Shown: positions 1 through 10,955 of the stretch, piece after piece | How the letters are laid out: each line of letters begins with the position of its first letter | Position numbering within the stretch: the first letter of the stretch is position 1 | Source of the DNA: Isoetes taiwanensis | Taxonomy: Eukaryota; Streptophyta; Lycopodiopsida; Isoetales; Isoetaceae | Length of the DNA: 64,000 nt | Direction: 5' to 3' | Assembly (NCBI GenBank): GCA_021234155.1 | Contig: JAJEKV010000066.1 | Location: 4,616,537-4,680,536 of the forward strand | The notes under the pieces: generated by a model | Seen by the model: the letters and a program-made list of their open reading frames with translations, nothing else | Databases searched by the model: none | Told to the model about the DNA's origin: nothing | Translations under genes and position numbers: made by a program

Positions 1-1381
1 TGGATTTGCGATCGTGATGGTCACTCGCCCAGTCAGCATCATATAAACCATGAAGTGAATTGGCAGAGGTCTGATAGAGGATGCCATGAGAGATAGTGCT
101 AGCTCCGTCCTTTGGGTCGGGTCCACTCGAGTCTCGAACTACTTGGCTGAAGCACCGGAGTCGTCCTTCCTTGGGTTTGCAGGCGTTTCTGGATCTGGAA
201 CTCTTGTTCATATATCCTCCTCCTTGATCTTGCCCGTGATGCTGATATATGCCTTCAAGTCGGAGATGTTCCTCCCCTGTTATATGTCTCCTCACCTTCC
301 TCCATCATGATCCCCCATTTTTGAAATCGATAAAGTCGTTACCATCTTTCTACTATTGCAAGGGAGATGGGAACTTGTCATGGCTGGACTTGGGTATTTT
401 GCAGTTGTCTAGCTTTGTTGCACCTTTTGTTGACGTTGCTTGACATCCACTTGAGCTGCTAGGCTGCGAGATTGTGGTGGTCTTACCTACGGTTCCTATG
501 CGCACCTATGTCGTTATGAATTGTCGTTTGGATGAAAGATTATGCTCTTTAACCCTAACTCGTGGTGCTAATCTAGGCTTCCCTATTCGACATTTGAACT
601 CGTGGGCATCGAGTCGGTGAAGGGGTTGAGATCTTCTTTCTGCTGTGAGCTCGTGGATATGGCAATCGGGTGCTTGATAGTCCAGAAGATTCTTGATGCA
701 GATGATTAACATATGTCTTCCATTCGATGAAGATTGTTGATAGGCTAGTTGTGCCCTGTACTACTCGTTTTGTTGGTAGAGGTGTTTGCCATAGTGGTTC
801 GCTCTCTTGGGTCTGCCTTTTCACTCTCCCCCCTTCTTTTGTCAATACGTCGCCTGGGTCTTCAATGTCTTCAAAAAGCCGTGCCTCTTGCTCTTCTGTG
901 ACTCTAGCCTCGTACTCCAAAAGCAAACGCTCGTATAACCTAGAGTCTAAGGGTTCAAATCAAATGACTACTTGAAGGGCTCTCCTACAACATTCTGGCT
1001 CTATATACAAGCAAGATGGCTCGGCAGTATTAATAGAGAGATACTTATATACTTCAAGTCTACGGACATTAGGACATGTGGTCTTGGCATGAACTGAGCT
1101 TTGTTTTACAAAGCCTTCATGATGTTTGAGACATACTCTGAGATCCTAGCAAAGGTTGGTTTTGGGGGGTTCCAATACTCTACACATGGAGTGACTTGGG
1201 CAGCTCTAGACTCTAGCTCCTTTCTAGATATCTTGGTAATAGGAAGTGTCAATGTGGCAGCTAAGTCAAATTCTATTGGAAAGACAACAGAGTTCAGTGA
1301 AGGTTTACGCTTCTGGCATGAGAAGAGGTGATGTATCTACATTTGAACTTGTGTTGCTATGCTGAGGGTCTAGATGACTAT
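1..1381 (-). mobile_element. Element B', internal part (pre-gag and gag start), partial
   Basis: This is the left flank of element A's insertion and continues, across A, the sequence that resumes at 12577. It should therefore be the inside of a minus-strand chromovirus whose 5' LTR is 13593-15020. On the minus strand the 250-300 area resembles the gag-start area of element A near 7880, around a shared stretch reading gagatgttcctcccct on the plus strand. Minus-strand frames at 573-926 and 1130-1330 are open for 67-117 codons but carry no motif I recognise. The coding frames are scrambled. The rest of gag and pol would lie left of the window. Confidence 0.55.
1377..1381. repeat. Target-site duplication ACTAT, left copy
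   Basis: ACTAT sits directly before the TGTGACA end of element A and again directly after its other end (12577-12581). A perfect 5-bp duplication is the expected mark of a Ty3/gypsy integration and fixes the outer limits of A. Confidence 0.9.
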
Positions 1382-3023
1382 TGTGACACTCCCTGCTAAA
1401 TATACGGCGCCCGGCCGTACACTCGGCAGGAAATCCCCCATCCGGTCCATCAACCGCATGGGCCCTCCGTCTAACCCGCACTCTGAGAGAATCCTAGTGC
1501 GGGCAGGGGACACGAAGGTGTCTTGCGCGCCCTTCCCCTATGGGCTCCTATCACAGCGGAAGCATAAACAACGTCAGAACTAGCAATAACAATACAACAT
1601 ACTACCTCGAAGGGTAGTCCATCACATATCCACAACTGCAAAGAAGATAATCCTATGCCATAAAACATAAGAGCTCCTACCCATGGCTCAGAGCTCATAA
1701 GGAGGGTGGCCCGGTAGCTAGGCCTCAAGATAGAAGCGAGACCAGGAGTCATAACAATGGCGAGGGGCTGGCATAAGACAATGGCTAGGGTTGACCACTC
1801 CATCCGCCCCTCACTGTGCATACTTTGCGGATGGGCTAAATCAAGCTCTGGCGTGACTCTAGCCTTGGGATCACGTAATCCCATGGTATCACCCATCGGG
1901 ACTACTCAGGTTGCATCTCCACTGGTCCGATGAGGCGGGGAAGGGTTGCATCTCCCCTTCCGGGGTCTAGAGGGGATTCTGGCGGCCTAGAGAATCGTGG
2001 CGACACCACGATTCGTGCAGTGAACCCCCAAAACAAGAGCCAAGCCGACACTTGCAGCTCTTGAGGCGAGGGCGACACCATCGCCCGGGGAGGTGTCGGA
2101 CCCATGCTCGGCCCCGCAGTGACCGACCATAAGCCTAGCCCACTATGGGATCCCCGTAGCCCCCACTCGGCGGGGATCCTCCCTCGCATTGCCTCTAGCC
2201 CGTTGTGTAGTCTTTGAGTCACATCATAGCCTCTATAGCACGGTGGGCTACTATGCCTGAGCCGACAACTAATAGGAACTAAGGGATCTAATCTAGGAGC
2301 ATACTACATATGGCTCTAGGTCTCTACCCCCCTTCCCAATACAAGAGGAGCAAACATGATCAACCATCATCACATAATCATCATATCATGAGAATAATCA
2401 TAAGAACATCTTAACCTAATCATCTATATCTAACTTACAGTTAGAGTTCCTTGATTAGGGTTCAAGATGATGAATGAGGGTTCTAGGATGGCTCTACCCT
2501 AGATACAAGATACTAACTCATCTGGAATGCTAATTCCAGATGAACTACTATGACTACTACTCTACATACCTGCTCCAAAAGCACTCCCTCCCAATCTTGG
2601 CGTCTCCATGGTCTTCGAAGTGTTCGAGGTAGCTCCCACTCCTGCTGATGCGCTCACGCTCTGGGGGCTGCCATGCTATGCTGTGCCACAGCAGACGGTT
2701 CTCGAAACGGAGTTTCGAGCGCGAAGAAGGTTCCCAGACTGCTGGAGCCAGAAAAGAGGCCTAGGGTTAGGGTTTAGGTTATATGTTAGGGTTCACATGT
2801 TATGCCACATGGCTCCAATAGGGTAAGGCCGTGTGGCGGGTGCCCAATAGGTTAAGGCCACGTGGAAAAGGGCCTTATCCTAAGGTTATCTAAGTTAAGG
2901 AATTAACTTAGATGTGCACCCCTTGCCACATTCCTAAGTATACAAGTCTACATAGGTAGACTTGTATAGTGACGGGTCCAGGAATATACGTATTCATAGC
3001 GTATATTCCTCTGGAATGTCACA
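1382..3023 (-). repeat. Element A 3' LTR
   Basis: A 1642-bp direct repeat of 10956-12576. It begins TGTGACACTCCC and ends GGAATGTCACA on the plus strand, giving 7-bp inverted ends. It lies next to the polypurine tract at 3024-3038, which marks it as the 3' LTR of a minus-strand element. A telobox-like TAGGGTTAGGGTTTA lies near 2763-2777. The adjacent TATA-like sequence is altered relative to the 5' LTR. Differences from the 5' LTR are mostly short indels in GC-rich words. Confidence 0.92.
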
Positions 3024-3038
3024 TTCTCCCCCCCTTAG
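3024..3038 (-). other. Element A polypurine tract
   Basis: The minus strand reads AAGGGGGGGAGAA immediately before the TGTGACA start of the 3' LTR. This is the expected position and composition for the plus-strand primer of an LTR retrotransposon. Confidence 0.85.
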
Positions 3039-3911
3039 GACAATGCTGTCCTCAGCATTGCACTAAGGTGACGAACCTACCTTGTTCCTGCAAAACAACA
3101 ACAAAATATATGAACTTAACTCTATTGAAAAGATCAACTTTTCGTTAATTACTTATTATGTAACTATAAAGCTATATTTATACGTTTATAAAAACATTGT
3201 ATAGCTATAACAATTATTATTATAAAAGTATACACATATAATATTATTAAAACAAATTTAGGAGTTCATAGTTAGTCTAAAATCTATGACTCCTATCTTC
3301 TCGTAACGTGCTCCCTCCTTCATGCTTCCCTTCACTGGCCTGCACAAGTAGCACATTACGTTATATAAGTTAATAAGTTTGTGGTTTTAGGGGACCACCC
3401 CCCCTTACCTACCTCCTTGAGCCGAACTACCAGCTCAAGGTTACCCTACCACCTTGCACCCGATCATGGCCCCATAAGGATTTGAGCTTAAGGACCATTT
3501 AAGATGATCCTATCATCGCCCATGATCAAGTGCTACCTTGTACGCGATCCCCTAGATCGAGTACACCCCAGTGCATCATGCCCCAAGGGTTTTAAGCTAG
3601 GGAACGTCTCACGATCCCATCATCGTGCATGATCACTTTAACCTTCACCATGACCCTCCTACGGCCAGGTGTGCGTGCCCCGCATCGCGGCATAGAGAGC
3701 ATCCGATCGATGTCCCATCATCGCCCACCATGCCTCATTCCTCACTCACATGACCCTAATGGTCATGCGCACCTCTTGGTGCGTGTTGGCCTAGAGAATG
3801 CCTTAAAGGCGTATCCCATCATCGCCCACACGTTCCAAGATTCTGGCACATGCACTCTACTAACTAGAATACATGAGCCAGAACTTAAGGCTAACTAAGA
3901 AAGATACTAAG
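3039..3911 (-). other. Element A 3' untranslated region
   Basis: About 870 bp between the pol stop codon and the polypurine tract. The half near the LTR is AT-rich (3100-3270). The rest has repeated words such as atcatcgcccat(g/c) at roughly 3510, 3620 and 3720. I see no coding frame. Element B has a comparable AT-rich stretch at the same position after its own tract. Confidence 0.6.
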
Positions 3912-4358
3912 CTAACCTCCTGGCAAGTCGGCGTCGACCAAATCGGAGACGACTCGCCCATCAAACTCCTTCTTAAACTCTGGGTATTGCTTCTCCAAAT
4001 CCTGCTTCAATACCCATGTCGCGTCTTCCACGGGCAAGTGCTTCCACTTGACCAAATATTGGAGGGATTAGGATCACCTAGTCCTCTTGAATGACTTATC
4101 AAGAAGGAATTCAGGCACTATTTCAACTTGATCCTTCACCATTTCCAACAAAGTTGGAGTATCCAAAACCTTCTCAGGGTTAGGATCGTGCCTTTTCAAT
4201 AAACTCATATGGAAGACCTTAAGGTGGCCCAAGAGATCCAACTTGTAGCTTGAGAGCCCACTCTTCTCCAAGGTCTTGAACGGACCGGCCCACCTAGGGG
4301 CGAGCTTCTTACAATTGCCGATGCGAAGCTTCCCTTGCTTAACTTTTACTTGAGCCAA
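3912..4358 (-). pseudogene. Element A pol 3' end: integrase C-terminus and chromodomain
   Basis: The minus strand from 4358 encodes the integrase C-terminal module, including LAPRWAGPF, a YKLDL stretch and FHMSLLKR, typical of the GPY/F region of Ty3/gypsy integrases. After a frameshift near 4075 the next frame gives a chromodomain core (YLVKWKHLPVEDATWV at about 4040-3990) followed by an acidic tail and a TAG at 3914-3912. Chromodomains at the integrase C-terminus direct chromovirus integration to marked chromatin, which places the family. At least one indel separates the two parts. Confidence 0.85.
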
Positions 4359-4399
4359 CTTTATCTGTCACAACAAAACAACTCTCGAGGAGTGTTATG

Positions 4400-5200
4400 T
4401 CTATCTGCTAGACTCTTCAGATGTGCCCATGCTGTTGAAGATATTCTCACACTTCTACCAAAAGCTCTTTGCATATATTGTTGTTGTTGAGAAACTTCCA
4501 CCTAGGGCATTAGATTATGCCACATAACTAGGGTCAAGCATTAATAAGCATGCGATCATGGAGGAGACATCTTCGATGACTCTTGCTTCATAATTGACGT
4601 AATTGACAGGATGGATGTACTCGGCCCATTTGGATTACTTGTTCCAATCATAGTTTCTCAGCGTGCTCTCAAAATTGTGTTGGTGCGGTCCCTTTGCGAT
4701 TTATTTGCAAAAGATAAGCAAAACTCATCAACAAGTTGGTGCGGCTCGTGTTGAAGAAGTGTTGCTAAGCGTCGCTAAGGAACTCGGATCTCTATTGGTG
4801 ATGATGGGCACTGTGCCTTCCATGCGACCTACAAGAACTCTTATGTAGACCCACGGCTAGATCCAAATTTTGTATCTATGGTGTGGCATGGCAAGTATGT
4901 GCCCTTTTGATAAGCTATATACCACAACCATCAAGGCTTCAAAGCTTCTTGTTGTCCTTGGAAGGCCCGCTATGAAAACCATCTTTGAAGACTTCCCACT
5001 TGGCGTCGGCGGCGCGCCCAAGGTTCCAAAACTCCTGGAATTGAAGTTGTTTATTCGCCTTTGTGTCTTTGGCTCCCTTGACACATTCTTGGCTATGTCG
5101 ATTATCTGCTTCTTCATACGGCGGGGCGTAGCTACTTCTAATCTTGAAGTAGGCCTTTATAAATTTTGCATGGTAGGAACTAGGGCTATTATCGTGTCTG
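4400..5200 (-). pseudogene. Element A integrase core remnant
   Basis: On the minus strand at about 4970-4900 the frame reads GLPRTTRSFEALMVVV followed by S-K, matching the start of the gypsy integrase catalytic core (usually MDFITGLPR...DAIMVVVDRFSK). The first catalytic Asp region is present in altered form. Later core motifs between 4850 and 4400 are dispersed over frames. It lies between the RT remnant and the C-terminal module. Confidence 0.65.
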
Positions 5201-5368
5201 GAAAAAATTTTCTTACTCCTTATGCTTTGAGTATAGTTGTTCTTTGATATTAAAGATTACCTTCCTTTTAAAATATTTGAAGGTTTCTCTTTCTTAATCC
5301 GTTCTTGCACTCTTGTAAGGACTAGCCCATCATGTGCTTGAACTCCATGTTGGGGAAGATGGCTTCTT

Positions 5369-5799
5369 CTATCTTCTTTGCGAATTCGCTTGCCGAAGTG
5401 GAGATGGCATTGCAAATTGCTGCTTCAAAAGCTTGCCAATGAGTGGCGACGTCTTAACATCTCCACGGCTGCATGCTCTTCCATTGATTTGTTGTAGATC
5501 ACGATGTCGTCGAAGAGAATTGATGAAGAAATCATCCAAGGAATTCTTGAAGATGTAGTCCTCAAATGCATACAAGTTGGTGGAGCATTCCATAGACTCA
5601 AGGGCATCAACGTGAAGTGATAGTGCCCATACCAAGTTTGAAGGAGTCTTATAATTATCTTCCCCTTCATCCTTATTTGTTGATTGCGAGCTTAAGTCGA
5701 TTTTGTAGAAGAATCCTGCTTCTTGGGGCTGATCCATTATGTCATTGCTTGTTGAGCTGCCCATGGTTGATATACATCTTTAGACTTCCATCTTGGTGA
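5369..5799 (-). pseudogene. Element A reverse-transcriptase remnant
   Basis: Two minus-strand frames together show RT landmarks: a DQPQEAGFFYKIDL segment (the usual DQLQGAxYFSKIDLRSGYHQ region), a TWYGHYHFTLMPLSLWNAPPT segment (usually [22 protein letters not shown]), and NKSMEEHA after the place where the YxDD box should be. The catalytic aspartate pair is not recognisable because frames change there. The sequence downstream moves to integrase within about 500 bp, so the thumb and RNase H are largely deleted. Confidence 0.75.
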
Positions 5800-5999
5800 A
5801 AGGATCCCCAAGTTGATCAACTCCTACAAGCTGCTTCTTGAGCTCTGCTAGCTTTCGGAAGTCTTTGATTCTATAAAGAGCCTTGCTGATCGGCTCACGC
5901 CTCCGGTGCAAAAAGTGATTTCGGACTCTATGCCTCTATAGAGCAAAAGCTCTCAAATTTCACTGGAGATATATCATGGGACTTCTTGATTAACTTAGA

Positions 6000-8140
6000 A
6001 ATTGGCGAGGGCAAGCTGTTTCAAAGTAGCATCTTCCTTCTTACTCTTGTAGTGGGGTCGACAACTTGTAGCTTATGTGCGACCTCATTCCTCATGATGT
6101 ACTTAAGTAATTGCTTTCTTGACATCGTTGCCGCGATTGGAATTACTTCCTTAACTTAAATTATAAGGTACTTGCTCTTTGGTCTTTGGGATAAGTATCT
6201 CTTGCTTATGATAATCAATTATTGCCTTAGCCGACTTTAATATTGCATGCTTATTATAGGTCATAGTTGCCAATGTACATGAGTTGGTGCCGATGCTCTA
6301 CTTTGCTTAAGCTTAAGGTTGATGTCGAGCTTGACTCTTGTTCGTTGGTCTTTGCTAATTACTTGGCCTTGCCTTAATTCTTGGCCTAGATTTAGACTTA
6401 AGAGTCTTACTCTTAAAGATGTCAGATCATCTAGGAGGTGCAAAATTATAAGTTAAAGAACTACTTACATAAATCCTATGGCCACAAGTTTAGTCGGCAT
6501 GACATTACTTTTGGGCACACATAAAACTATATGATTAGATAATTATTCTTGTTTTAGATCTAATCTATACTTTAGGATCTACCCTTTCTTAATTATTGCC
6601 CTCTTGAAATAGCCCTACCTTTGAGTTGATGCCATCTAAGAAGTTGGCGGACTTATTAGATTGCTTCCCTTCATTTGGTCGGATTATTCCTTGTCTTTGC
6701 GGAAGTACTTCGTCATATACATGGTCGGCCCGGTTATCCTATTATTGAATCCTTCTTAGCGAGGTGATCAAGCTCGGGGAAGAGGTTCCAATATATTAAA
6801 TATCTGCCAGCAATGTATACAATTATTGTACTCCATACATTTTCTTCCCAATACTTGAAGCTTTGCTCCATTCTTGGGTCCATCCTTTTAAAAAGAAAAA
6901 GACCAAAATCTACTCGAAATTTCGTCCCAATCCCATCATGGATATTATCACCTATAATTTTAAGAAACTCAACGATCTGATAGGCCCTCAAGCTTGTTAA
7001 AGCTGGTGTAGTCGTTAGTCATTGGAGTAGCAAGGCGATGATCCATAATTTGTTGAAAAGAATCTGGTCTCCTTGGAGTTGCTGTATAATCATTCGCGTG
7101 CCCTGCTTCTTTTGTTGAACATATTAGACTCACGATCGTCCTTAATGTTGATCTTGACTACTTTCATTAAAATTATTCCTCTTAGTGGACTTGCTGATGT
7201 AGTGGCGGCATAAGGCTCGATGTCGCATCCCAAAGGCTTGGAGGTTATGAGATTCGAGGATGATTCTTCTAACTCCTGAATTGATATTGTTGTGTTGACC
7301 TTGTCGATTCTATTCTTCGTCCTGCTAGTTGCATGCTGTTGTTATAAGGCTGATGATAATGTTGAGTGCTTTACCACTTCTAACTGTGCAACTTCTCTTG
7401 CTGAGAGGAGTTTATGTGCATCCATCTGCAGGGACTAATCTTGACTGATCAATTAATAATGCTAGTATTTGGTCCCCCATGATGCCTCTTCTTGATGGAG
7501 TTAGACCTCCAATCTCTACAGCGAGAAGATTGTGCATTGATCATGAGATATTTGTCGAGGTTGATGCAATTTGCTCTAAAGTATCGGGCTGATGAGGAAG
7601 AAGTTTGTTGCTTGATCTCGCCATATTCCTATTCACGAGCAGCCCACCCTTTGCGGCTTGTAGTACCTCCTTATGTTTGTTTGAAGTCCAAATTTGATAC
7701 TACTATGGCCTGGATACCTATGATAATTTCCCTTCCGAGGAGGTTTGTCCAGTCTCATCCTTTAGGGCTCTTGATACCATAAGTCGATGAAGTGTACTTG
7801 TTGGTGGTGTAGCTGTGACATTAGTCATCGATGTGGGGCCGTTCCTCGAGACAATATGGCACTTGGAGAATATCCTTGACTAGGAGATGTTCCTCCCCTA
7901 ATGTGGTCAATTTGTAAGTGCCGTGATGCCTTGGGCATTTGCATAGCCCTCTTGGCAATTCTTATGTCTCTCTCGATGTGTGATGCGTCCTTAGATAGGC
8001 TCCCCTTTCTTATTTGTGTTCGGCGTTTGATTAGCTGAAGCTTCCTCCATAAGTTTGCCCTCTGCTTTCAATTCGTTGATGTTGTCGAGTGTCTCCACTG
8101 TCGAGGCTCGAGGATCTGCAACGAAGGTTCTCCTGACCTA
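6000..8140 (-). pseudogene. Element A gag remnant
   Basis: The minus strand at 6991-6734 includes KRMDPRMEQSFKYWEE, the capsid-like block of plant gypsy gag that starts from a 'FxRMxPP' motif. The same block occurs on the plus strand in element H at about 58735. The 7500-8100 part matches H at 38950-39839 and the 7200-7300 part matches H at 47521-47580, so the order is collinear between the two elements. I do not see a clear CCHC knuckle. Many frameshifts and stops are present. Confidence 0.7.
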
Positions 8141-9353
8141 TATTATACTACCATACAATAGTTACTTATATCTACTTACTCTGCAAACCCTATTTTTATG
8201 CCTTTATCCACTCTCCCTTAATTGACCCACTTGGCACTTTACTAGACGAGGAAGGTACTTATTCTTGTTATGGGGTGGTAGAAGGAGACTCATTCCTTTG
8301 GATGTACTTGGTGTGCTAGGCTGAATTACCTAGATAGAATGAATTCCTAGACAATTGTCTATGATACAAGGCATGGGTGAAGACACTTGATGATAGTGCA
8401 CCTATAGCGTGTGTTGGTGTACCCTACTGGTTCCTTGTGACAACAATTTCTAAGATAACTGGCCATATGTCTAAGGCTATTGGCCATTGATATTATCTAA
8501 CATTATTAAAGCTTAAATTTAATTAAAATTTTATAATTTAAATATAAGCGATGCTTTCCCTTGGTGGTTGATTCATATGACCGGGGGGGGTTCAACCAAT
8601 GGGTGGGCTTTCGACCGCTTCTTGTTGATTCATTTGAAGATGAGGTTCAAATGGATTGAAAAGCTAGAATGGGGTACTACAAGACACTAGAGTGCAAGGT
8701 AGAAGACTAGCATATGTACTAAGACGTTTTTCAATGCAATTTTGCTAAATTTTGCTTCATATGACCCGGGTGAGACTGCACCAATGAGCTCTACGTTGAG
8801 AACGCACATGCATTTGGTGCGGTTTCACCGATGTCCCATGATTCTGGTTTGACCACGGTCCCTTGATTTCTGCCAAAATTCAACAATTTCAAGAACTATA
8901 AGATCTTAGAATGCCTATTTGGGCCAATTCTAAACTAACTAGCAACTTATTTCATACCAAAAAGATATCTAAAAGTGCAAATATGGGCAAATCGGGTGAA
9001 TCCGCGCGGATGGCCTTTGCGTCCTTGGCTTGAGGCGTGTTTGGCGCGGTCTGACCCGGGTGGGCCAATTCTAGCTAATTTTGGATATTTTTTGACAAAT
9101 TTAAAGTGCTACACTGCATTTCTAGACAATTTCTAAGCATTCTAACATCTTTTGGTACGAAATTTGGATCAATTTTGCCCTAAATCAAGTGACTATGCTA
9201 CTTAGCCAATTAAGAGCATTTTAAGTAAGATGCAAGGGATTCTTCTACAATTAATTTATACAAGAATATTTTATATTCTACAAGCAATTAATTTATCGTA
9301 AATTTACTTCTAATAGGTAAAACAATAATGGGGAAAACTTATATTTATATAGT
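8141..9353 (-). other. Element A spacer upstream of gag, with long inverted repeats
   Basis: Non-coding spacer of about 1.2 kb between the upstream reading region and gag. It contains at least two long imperfect hairpins: arms 8767-8786/8811-8830 (about 80% paired) and 8993-9010/9041-9058. A related but weaker motif starts near 8580. The units are about 190-225 bp apart and share CCGGGTGA/TGACCCGGG words. Element B' has a comparable array at 12875-13350. Confidence 0.6.
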
Positions 9354-9369
9354 TTGCAGGTGGGGCTCT

Positions 9370-10440
9370 TCACGACTTCTCCTTGCGACTCCTCCTCCTC
9401 AGGGTGGAGGTCTTTGGGCCTGCTTGGTATGGATGTGAGAGGTTGCCTTCTTCAAAAGGTTGTACCAGCTCGCCTCCATTTGCCCTCTGCGGGAACTTCG
9501 GACCATCAAGGGTGCGGATCTTGGCCTCCTCGGCTTTGGTAAAGCCGTGGCGAGATCCGGCCGTCGTTGATGTGGTTCGGAGTCGTAGCCTATCTCGAAC
9601 TCTGGATAGACCTTTGATGTAGGCACTTTCGAAAAGCGGTTCACGGATCATCAAAGCCGGTGCATTTGTTGGCAATGCGAATATCTTTGAGCAGCTCTCT
9701 CTTGTCTTTGGGGATTTGGCCCATGGCGGACCTTCTTGAGGAATCAGTCGAGGTGGTGGAGGCTGGCTTTTCGACCACGGTCGGCTACCTTGTCGTTGAT
9801 CCATTGGCGGAGATAATTCTTGCATGTTGCCTTCTTCTTCTTGGGCTCATCCTCCTCCGGTTCGTCTAGTTGTGGTTCTCTCCTTACTGCATCTCTTCCT
9901 TCCTTTTCTTCGCATTGATTGCTTTCGCTCCCCTTTGCTGATGTTTCTGTCATTTGGGGTTGCTTTCGTATTACCCGAGGTTGCTCCCTCTTGCTTGTTG
10001 CTCCCCTATTCTTCCCCGGTGTTGCGGTTGCTCCCTCTTTGTCGAAGTTGCTCTTGCTACTTGCTTTTCACCTTCTCTCCACATTCTTTGGGGTTGCTCT
10101 TTATTCTTAGAGGTTGCTCTCGGCTTTGCTTGCTCTTCCTCTGCCGAGGCGAAGCGATTCGTGCGAAGAGCTTGAGTGGCTAAGTTAGGTCGTCGGCCTA
10201 AGTCGCGAGGGGCCTCAAGAATTTGCTTGTTGTTGCCCGCCGTGAGTGCTTCAAGCGTTCGGTGCAAGGCTGGAGCTTCCAACCTTCCTAGCTACTTGTT
10301 TGGTCCTCCCCGGCTTGGCTTCCTTGATGGTGGCCTCCGGCGATCTTGCCTCTATCTCCATGGCTCCTTTGGATCAATCTTGGTCGGCTGTTCGTTCGGT
10401 GGACACTCTTATGGCAGCCTTCGTAGCTTATAATTAAGCC
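9370..10440 (-). pseudogene. Element A upstream reading region (ORF0-like, between PBS and gag)
   Basis: GC-richer minus-strand region of about 1 kb with long overlapping open frames (9971-10282, 9744-9953, 9399-9644, 9370-9825) that together suggest one decayed protein. In element direction it has a Lys/Glu/Arg-rich linker (EEEQAKPRATSKNKEQ, then DEPEEDEPKKKKATCKNY), a short block LRQWINDKVADRGRKASLHHLD at about 9815-9750, and a Ser/Pro/basic tail. Element H has a similar charged region and KKKYIRN block at 33227-33829, also after the PBS. It does not resemble gag or pol, and I cannot assign a function. The frames are broken. Confidence 0.5.
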
Positions 10441-10940
10441 TTACAATGGTAAAGGAGAGGTTCGGCTACCATTTAGAACTTCTAGGGAGTAGAGGTGCTT
10501 CTATAGGTTTAATAGCTACTTTTTCTTAAGAATAAATTTTATTATAACTATGGGTTAATAATTAAGGTACTTTCCCCTAATTACTTAACTATTTCTCAAA
10601 ATTTCCTAATTCCTTTTTTTTTTTTTGGGCCAAGTAGTGGTCATTTCCGCCATTTCTTTCAAGCTTTATTTTGAGCGATTTCTCATTCAATTTTTCACTT
10701 GAAAGGTGCGGTTCATGAACAACTTGAGCTCAAATTTACTAGAAAGGTTTCTTTTGACTATATTATTTCCACCACTTAGACTATACTTAATCTAATTACG
10801 ACCCTACTAATGGGAAAAAAAAAAAATTTCTCCCATTTTAGCGGTTCAAATTTGGAATTCTCATTCCATTCATTAGCTAGGCGGTTAGTCTACCTATTGG
10901 GGGATATGGTCGGGGGCTAGCTCTTGGTCAACAAGAACAT
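10441..10940 (-). other. Element A 5' leader
   Basis: AT-rich leader between the primer binding site and the upstream reading region, with homopolymers at 10615-10626 (T) and 10815-10826 (A). It aligns by eye with the leader of element H at 32880-33200: shared words include agtaaatttgagctcaa and gttcatgarcc. It has no coding content. Confidence 0.65.
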
Positions 10941-10954
10941 TGCTCACGATACCA
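10941..10954 (-). other. Element A primer binding site (tRNA-iMet)
   Basis: The minus strand reads TGGTATCGTGAGCA one base inside the 5' LTR. The standard plant initiator-Met site is TGGTATCAGAGC, so it differs by a small change after TGGTATC. Its position identifies 10956-12576 as the 5' LTR. Confidence 0.8.
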
Positions 10955-10955
10955 T

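Noticed and set aside
9824-10183. 119-codon plus-strand Leu/Ser/Phe-rich ORF as a membrane protein
   Set aside because: It is the antisense of the charged minus-strand upstream reading region of element A; Glu/Lys/Arg codons read backwards give hydrophobic residues.
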